Assembly (NCBI RefSeq): GCF_024166365.1
Contig: NC_064825.1
Location: forward strand, 104,732,480 to 104,796,479
Origin: Elephas maximus indicus
Taxonomy: Eukaryota > Chordata > Mammalia > Proboscidea > Elephantidae
Direction of reading: 5' to 3'
DNA length: 64,000 bases
The notes under the pieces were generated by a model. That model had not been told where the DNA came from, did not search any database, and saw only the letters and a program-made list of their open reading frames with translations. Below, piece by piece: positions 57,910-64,000 of this stretch; the first letter of the stretch is position 1, and the number at the start of each line of letters is the position of its first letter. The position numbers and the translations under genes are program-made.

Positions 57910-58430
57910 TGTCATGGATTTAATTATGTCCCTCCAAAAACGTGTGGATCATTTGGGCTGGGCCATGATTTCCAGTTTTGTGTGGTTGTCTTCCATTTTG
58001 TGATTGTAATTTTATGTTAAAGAGGATTAGGGTGGGATTGTAACAGCCTTACCCAGGTCACATTCCTGATCCAAAGTAAAGGGAGTTTCCCTGGCATGTG
58101 TTCTGCACCAGCTTTTAACTCTCAAGAGATAAAAAGGAAAGGGAAGCAAGCAGAGAGTTGGGGACCTCATACCACCAAGAAAACTGCACCTGGAGCAGAG
58201 TGCATATCCTTTGGACCTGGGGTCCCTGTGCTTGAGAAGCTGCTCAACCAGGGGAAGATTGATGACAAGAAATCTTTCTCCAGAGCCAACAGAGAGAGAA
58301 AACTGGCTCCTGGATCTGACACCCTGAATTTGGATTTGTAACCTACTAGACTGCGAGAGAATAAATTTCTCTTTGTTAAAGCCATCCACTTGTGGTATTT
58401 CTGTTATGGCAGCACGAGATGACTAAGATA
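57910..58430 (+). mobile_element. ERVL-MaLR-like solo LTR, near complete
   Basis: Starts tgtcatggatttaattatgt and ends gtggtatttctgttatggca then cacgagatgactaaga, the family's 3' end. An AATAAA-like motif (gagaataaatttctc) lies about 60 bases before the end. Solo, with no internal region; moderately diverged from the copy at 62149. Confidence 0.78.
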
Positions 58431-58519
58431 ATGAATATCCTTATTAATCAAAATAAAACCTGTGGAGTCTGGGGAGAGAAGGGGGAAAAGGATTACCTAA
58501 TGAAATATAGTTTTGAGGT

Positions 58520-59400
58520 CCATTTAATAATCCATTTGTCAAATATTTATTAATCATCTATTATATGCGCAGCACTCTAGAAAGTTGAGAGATAGCAGTG
58601 AACAAACAGATAAAGTCTCTACACTCAAGTAGCATACATTCTAGTAGGGGGAGACAGAAAATAAACTAATAAAAAAGAAAGTAGATAGCATTTCAGATTG
58701 TAACATATGCTATAGGAATATTAAGCACGATAATGGATATTTGGAATCTGGGGTAGGTTGTTATTTTCTATAAGGTAGTTAGAGAAGGCTTCTTTGAAAA
58801 GGGAACATGTAAACTAGACTAGAAAGAAGTGAAGAAGGATACAAGAAGACATCTAAGGAAAGAACATTCCAGACCAAAAAAAAAAAAAAAAATCAGGAAG
58901 TGAAAACACTCTGAGGAGGGAATGTGGTTGGCATCATTGTCTAAAGGAGATCAGTGTGGCTGGAGAGCAATGAACAAGGACTGATAAGTGGCAGGTCTGA
59001 CAAGGACTGATAAGTGGCAGGTCTGATAGGGCTTTGTAGATCTTTTTAAGGGGTATTAATTTATTCTAAGTGAAAAACAAAGCCATTGAAAGGTTTTGCA
59101 CAGCAAAATGGCATGGCCTGACTGAATCTTAGAATTGATTGTTCTGGCTATTGTGTGGGGAATAGACTATAGAGGGGCAATAGTAAAAGCAAGGAGATGA
59201 TTAGTTAAGAGGTTATTGTAAGAATTCAGCAGAAACTTGATGGTGATTTGCACCAGGATGGGCGCAGCAGAGGTAGATGTATGATGATAGTAGCTTCAAT
59301 ACTACCTGCTGATGGACTTGATGTGGGGTGTCAGAAAGAAAGAAGGGTAAGAATTACTCCAAAGTTTTGGACTTCACCCCATGAAGGACATTGTTGACCT
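58520..59400 (+). repeat. Ancient mammal-wide repeat, family not assigned
   Basis: Order of old-repeat phrases: gtcaaatatttattaatcat, gatagcagtgaacaaacaga, gtagcatacattctagtagg, ggagatcagtgtggctggag, tattctaagtg, ggttattgtaagaattcagc, ggacttgatgtggggtgtca. Same type as 8670-9705 and 32279-32640. Confidence 0.6.
58974..59025. repeat. 26-bp tandem duplication
   Basis: acaaggactgataagtggca plus six bases occurs twice back to back (58974 and 59000), identical, inside the ancient repeat. Confidence 0.95.
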
Positions 59401-59439
59401 TTATTGAGACTACTTCATGTACAGATGCCATGATTAACG

Positions 59440-59640
59440 TGGCTAACGTTTACTTGGGTGCCTTTGAAATACCAGGCACATTTAATCCTTGTATCATCAT
59501 TGAGTCATACATTGTTATTATATTTATTTAAAAGATGGAATAACTAAGATAGAGGGTAAGGAAATTTTTGGATGTTAGTAAGTTGTAACCCTAGACTTAC
59601 ACTGAAATAAAGAGTTAGCAAAGGTAATTCTGTAAAATGT
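59440..59640 (-). mobile_element. MIR SINE
   Basis: Reverse MIR: tttgaaataccaggcacatt, taatccttgtatcatcattg, aaaagatggaataactaaga. Confidence 0.6.
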
Positions 59641-59770
59641 GTTTAACCTCTGAACCTCTCAACGATTTTCTGTCAAATGAGGACAACTAGCTTGAAGGGT
59701 GGCTGTCAGAGTATCAAGACTACTAGCTCTGCAATTGGCCCAAAGTAGAGGCACAATCAATATCAACTAC
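59640..59770 (+). mobile_element. MIR SINE fragment
   Basis: tttaacctctgaacctctca, ttctgtcaaatgaggacaac, then gtggctgtcagagtatcaag: MIR 3' half on the opposite strand to its neighbour. Confidence 0.55.
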
Positions 59771-60460
59771 TTTTTTTCTTATTGAAATTTTTAGGAGTAG
59801 GGTATGTTTACTGCCTCTGAAATTTCATAACATACGACTGTGACTACTGAAATTATATTGTTCTTTCTATGAGGCTGTATGTGTGCCACCCAAAAGCAAA
59901 TACTTACAAAAAAGGATGAGGACACATTTTACTCTCAGTTATCTGCAAGGTTTTTAAGAACCTAGCATGAGCCTTTTATGTTTTTTCTTCTTTATCAAAG
60001 TGATTGTAAGGTCTTTCACACACACATGCACACACACACCACCGCCACCACCACCACCACAAGCACCACCATCACCAGAATTAATGGTTAATTTTGGCTT
60101 TGAGTAGATAGAAGCAGAATCTGTCACACGATTAGTGTTTTAATATGAAGGTGAAATCTAATTTTATGACATCAATATATAGATTTTCTTACAAGGTTGT
60201 CACTCACTGATGCCCTCCCCCCCAATCCCACCTTTTTTTTTTTCTTATTGCTAAGCATTCCCCATCCCCCAAAAGATCTCTGCTGTCCACTGGTCTCCAG
60301 CTCTTTCTCATACCTCCTTCTTATCTTTACCTCCATTTTCAGATCTCAGAGTGAGTTCTGAGGAAATTAAGGACTGAAGAAATTAAGCCTACTTTCCCCA
60401 CAGGACATACGAAAATGTTTCATAAATTATAAAGTTTTGCATAAAGGTTAGGCATTATTA
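59771..60460. other. Non-coding with a CA/CCA microsatellite
   Basis: Simple repeat of ca then cca units at 60019-60075; a T tract at 60232-60243. No gene. Confidence 0.6.
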
Positions 60461-60469
60461 TTACATGCA

Positions 60470-60740
60470 TTGATCAAAAACTAATATTAAATGATTGCTT
60501 CTTATATTCTTATACGGTAGGCACTGTGCAAAGCACTTCACGTAAATTACCTCTTTTATTTTTTTTAAAGCACTCTATATAGTAGGAAGGTTATTCTTTC
60601 TATTTTACATATAGGAAAATTGAGACAAACAGGGAGTTAGCCTTTTACCCCAGAACATATGGTTAGTGAAGAGTAGGTCAGAAGACTAATTCAGCTCTCT
60701 CTGGCTTCAAATCCAGCTCTTGACCTTGACCCCATGTTAT
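60470..60740 (-). mobile_element. MIR SINE
   Basis: Near full-length reverse MIR: ggtaggcactgtgcaaagca, cttcacgtaaattacctctt, ttttacatataggaaaattg, ctggcttcaaatccagctct. Confidence 0.85.
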
Positions 60741-60967
60741 CTCCCATGTAAGAACTTACCTAAGTAGTTAATATGATCCTTCTTTATTATTTGTCTATCA
60801 ACAAAGGCTATAAGAAGGTTCTCATCCTAACTTGTGGAGGCATAAAAATGGATTCAAAAAAACACTTAGGAATTTGAACTATGCCTATCTCTTTACTTCC
60901 CCTGAGAATTTTCCATCTTCCCTCTCAGGAGAATTTAGAACAAGAATTTAGAACTACTTACATACTT

Positions 60968-61130
60968 CTTTGGGGTCCTTGTGGCACAGTGGTTAAGAGC
61001 TACAACTGTTAATCACAAATTTGGGAGTTCAAATCCACTAGCCACTCTTTGGAAACCATATGGAGCAATTCTACTCTGCCCTATAGGGTCACTATAAGTC
61101 AAAATAAACTCCAAGGCAATGGATATATAC
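60968..61130 (+). mobile_element. AfroSINE
   Basis: Plus strand from ggggtccttgtggcacagtg to agtcaaaataaactccaagg. Confidence 0.9.
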
Positions 61131-61221
61131 TTATTTGTTTAAGTCAGTTTGTAACGCATTACTACCCCTGTCCAAATAGTATTTCTAACCCACTCTAAAT
61201 TCATCATTAAGAGTAAGTAGG

Positions 61222-61425
61222 CCCCTGAGTGGCACAAACAATTTTCATTTGACTACTAACCCCAAAGGTTGGTGATTTGAACCCACCCAACAGCTCCACG
61301 GAAGATAGGCCTGATGACTTGCTTCTGTAAAGATTACAGTCAAGAAACCCCTATGAATCAGTTCTACTCTGTAACACGTGGTGTAACCATGAGGCAGAAT
61401 CAGTATGATGGCAACAGGTTTGGTT
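61222..61425 (+). mobile_element. AfroSINE, long variant
   Basis: Plus strand from gcccctgagtggcacaaaca to atgaggcagaatcagtatga; an older, decayed copy. Confidence 0.88.
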
Positions 61426-61437
61426 TTGATTTTTTGG

Positions 61438-61600
61438 ATAATATATTGAGCACTTACTTTCACATTTAAACTCAATAACCCCATGTGTATATTATTCCTG
61501 ATTGATAGATGGGAAAGCCGAGGCTCAGAATGCTTCATTTCACTTGCACGGTGTGGTATAACGACTGAGCAGTAGAACTAAAAGCCAGCTTATTCTGTTT
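61438..61600 (-). mobile_element. MIR SINE
   Basis: Reverse MIR: ttgagcacttactttcacat, tgatagatgggaaagccgag, gctcagaatgcttcatttc. Confidence 0.65.
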
Positions 61601-61779
61601 CAGTTCCATTATGTGTCCTTTCTAACTTGAGTTCTCCAAAATCAGTAGTCTCTGCAAAGAGTTGGACCCCATTTCCTACTGAGCAGAGTAAAATCCTATT
61701 CATATGACCGTATAATGAGAATTTTCTGAGAATTTAAGTACATACAGGCCAGAATGTGATTATATATAAATAAGGCGAT

Positions 61780-61920
61780 AGATGATAGATGACAGATAGA
61801 TAGATAAATGGATGAATAGATGGATGCATGGATGTATGGATGGATGGATAGAAGGATGAATGGATTGGTTGGTCAGTAGCCTGGTCTGTCGGTCGGTCAG
61901 TACGTAGGTAGGTACATAGA
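61780..61920. repeat. GATA/GATG-type microsatellite
   Basis: Imperfect tetranucleotide run drifting from gata to gatg to ggtc/gtag units over about 140 bases. It gives an illusory 70-84-codon serine/proline/histidine-rich frame on the minus strand. Confidence 0.95.
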
Positions 61921-62030
61921 TTCTTTTCATTTTGCAAATGAGGAAACTGAGACTGAGAAAAGAAACAGACATTTACAAAATTGCACATTCAGACTGTGGT
62001 AGACTAAGGATAAGTATTCAGATTTCCTGA
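61920..62030 (-). mobile_element. MIR SINE fragment
   Basis: ttcattttgcaaatgaggaa, actgagactgagaaaagaaa: MIR next to the microsatellite. Confidence 0.6.
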
Positions 62031-62148
62031 GTCTCAACCTGTTTATCATTTCCCTACATGGAATAGCTGATATTCTCACTTGTTACAGAGTAATTCAAAC
62101 AAAAGGTATTGCTTTGTCTAATTGATCTATATCATGGCTTCAATAACT

Positions 62149-62667
62149 GTAATGGATTGAATTGTGTGCCCCCAAAATATGTGTCAACTTGGCTAAGCCA
62201 TGATTTCCAGTATTGTGTGATTGCTCGCCATTTTGTCACCTGACATGATCTTCCTGTGTTGTAAATTCTGTCTCTAGGATGTGAATGAGTTGGGATTAGA
62301 GGCAGTTACGTTAATGAGACAGGACTCAATCTACAAGATTAAGTTGTGTTTTAAGCCAATCTCTTTTGAGGTATAAAAGAGAGAAATGAACAGAGAGACA
62401 GAGGGACCTCATACCACCAAGAAAGTAGTGCTAGGAGAAGAGTATGCCCCTTGGACCTGAGATCCCTGCACTGAGAAGCTCCTAGTGCAGAAGAAGTTTG
62501 ATAATAAGGACCTTCTGAAAGAGCAGACAGAGAGAAAAGTCCTTCGCCTGGCACCAATGCCCCGAATTTGGACTTCTAGCCTCATAGACTGTGAGAGAAA
62601 AAACTTCCATTTGTTAAAGCCGTCCACTTGTGGTATTTCTGTTATAGCAGCAGTAGACAATAAGACA
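62149..62667 (+). mobile_element. ERVL-MaLR-like solo LTR, near complete
   Basis: Best copy of the family: starts tgtaatggattgaattgtgt, has a TATA-like gaggtataaaagagag near 62369, then ttggacttctagcctcatag and a 3' end cttgtggtatttctgttata with gcagcagtagacaata. No internal region, so a solo LTR. The last 60 bases resemble MLT1 LTRs. Confidence 0.8.
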
Positions 62668-63399
62668 GTTAGCCACATTGGTTTCCAAATGATACCAGCC
62701 TTTTGGGAAATGAAGATGTTGAAAGATCATAAGCAAATAGCCTTTGAATTTGTTCTAAAGGATTTATCATATAAAGACAAATCACAAAATGTAAAGATCA
62801 ATGATACAGAATTTTTAAGCTTCTGCTTTCCACACATATTAAATCTGTCTTTCCATCTTTTTCCAAGACAAGCAAGTAAATTAAATTTGAACGTGATAAG
62901 AATCACCCCCACATCCTTCAAATACCTTTGGTAACCTACAAACACAAACTCTACATTATGCAAAAGAATGGATAATTCAGAAAGCAGAATCAAAATCCCA
63001 AATGTATTTTGGGAAAAGATGCATGGAAAAATCACTACCAGAAGTACTGGACAGATAACCAAGGACCTGGAAATAACGTGTGTCTAAATAGGTTGTCAAA
63101 ATTTCTATGGAACATCACTTCTGTTCACCTCTCATGTTTCCCCTTTTTGAACTTAAGTGTGTATAGAAGTTATCCTATACATGTCAGAGGGGGCGGGAGG
63201 TGGGGGACAGTGGGGCTGAGGAAGCAGATAATGTATCTCTAGTTCATAGGTCTTCAGATTGAATGGAACTACACCTCAGTAGTCTCATCCACACTTGGAC
63301 ATGATTTAGATGATAAGATACTGACCCTTAAGTCAGAACTCCATACTGTATTTGGATGAGGGTTGAGGGAGGGACCTTGTGAAAGGGGACAGTGAGTAT
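62668..63399. other. Non-coding, nothing recognised
   Basis: The 149-codon frame at 62485-62934 begins inside the LTR and crosses its edge, so it is not taken as a gene. A G-rich stretch lies at 63187-63217. Confidence 0.5.
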
Positions 63400-64000
63400 A
63401 TTTTTCTTGTGGAGGGGATGTGCATTGCTGAGGCCAAAGGACATATTGTGGCGTATTATATTTCTACCACATTATATCCTGTTATATATGCTTTTCCAGA
63501 ACATTGCCACTTCCTCCTCAAATGGTGGCATCTATGCCCTTTCTATTTGAACACGGAAGGGAATTTATGACTCTGGGGACTAATAGGATATGACAGAAGT
63601 GATTCTATGTGACTTCCAAGGTTAGGTAAAAGAAAAAGACAATGTGCTTCTACCTTGCTCACTCTCTCGGTACACATACTTTTAGAGCTCTGATTCACCA
63701 TGTAAAAGTCTCCATGCTTGAGAGACTATATGGACAGACAACACAGAAATAGAGGGAGATGCCCAAAGAGTGCCAGTTATTCCAGGCATCACTTTTCAAG
63801 ACTTTCAAGACCAGGTACCAGATATATTATAAAGAAACCTGTTAGATGACCTCATCCTCAATCACTTCTGATTTTAACCTCCTGAGAAACCATGAACCAG
63901 AAGTACCCAGCTGAGCTGCTTACCAATTCATGACCTAGAGAAACCATCTGAGATAATAAAGTGGTTGCTGTTTTCAGCCACTAAATTTTGGAGCAATTTG
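63400..64000 (+). mobile_element. MLT1-like (ERVL-MaLR) LTR, cut by window end
   Basis: MaLR-type order: gacagaagtgattctatgtg, acttccaaggttag, then gagataataaagtggttgct and cagccactaaattttggagc at the window edge, the standard near-terminal phrase of MLT1 LTRs. Old and diverged; the left edge is approximate. Confidence 0.6.

Noticed and set aside
61734-61988. Frame rich in Pro, Ser and His on the minus strand
   Set aside because: Product of the GATA/GATG microsatellite, not a protein gene.
62485-62934. 149-codon open frame on the plus strand
   Set aside because: Starts inside a solo LTR and runs across its end into unrelated sequence; no family features.

Overview
The window is mammalian genomic DNA: AT-rich, intron-bearing in style, and dense in interspersed repeats. 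The dominant repeats are tRNA-derived SINEs of the AfroSINE type (reading 'ccctggtggcgtagtggttaa' through 'tatgggtcgctatgagtcgg'-like tails) and an RTE-clade LINE whose 3' end they share. This pair is characteristic of Afrotheria, and the RTE copies look like those known from elephant, so an elephant or close relative is the best guess. Older MIR, L2 and L1M fragments and ERVL-MaLR-like solo LTRs fill in the rest.

The genes are a cluster of six olfactory receptor (OR) genes, all on the minus strand and all of family 4 (OR4C-like by sequence recall). From left to right they are: a gene cut by the window start (1-615), an open reading frame with a slightly short C terminus (11430-12332), a full-length gene (19215-20150), and three more divergent full-length genes at 33150-34085, 45806-46732 and 54746-55699. 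The gene at 45806-46732 has lost the D and R of the DRY motif. The partial gene at the window start has DHY.

The left 28.4 kb is a tandem triplication. Unit A (1-11429), unit B (11430-19214) and unit C (19215-28455) each hold one OR gene followed by kilobases of recognisably homologous 5' flank. Shared MIRs and SINEs were present before duplication. An LTR-like insertion shared only by B and C makes them sisters to the exclusion of A. Each unit has since gained or lost its own blocks: 3.2 kb in A absent from B and C, a 1.5 kb loss in C, and a nested SINE/LTR/RTE cluster in C.

The right half (28.5-64 kb) has the three divergent OR genes 8-12 kb apart, separated by repeats. Notable structures are a twin-primed RTE insertion with target-site duplications (31.1-31.9 kb), a 180-bp inverted duplication (37.9/39.0 kb), a tail-to-tail SINE pair (39.8-40.2 kb) and an unassigned less AT-rich block (40.6-41.4 kb). 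No CRISPR, operon, tRNA or rRNA gene was seen. I found no wholly new biological system; the interest lies in how the receptor array duplicated and decayed.
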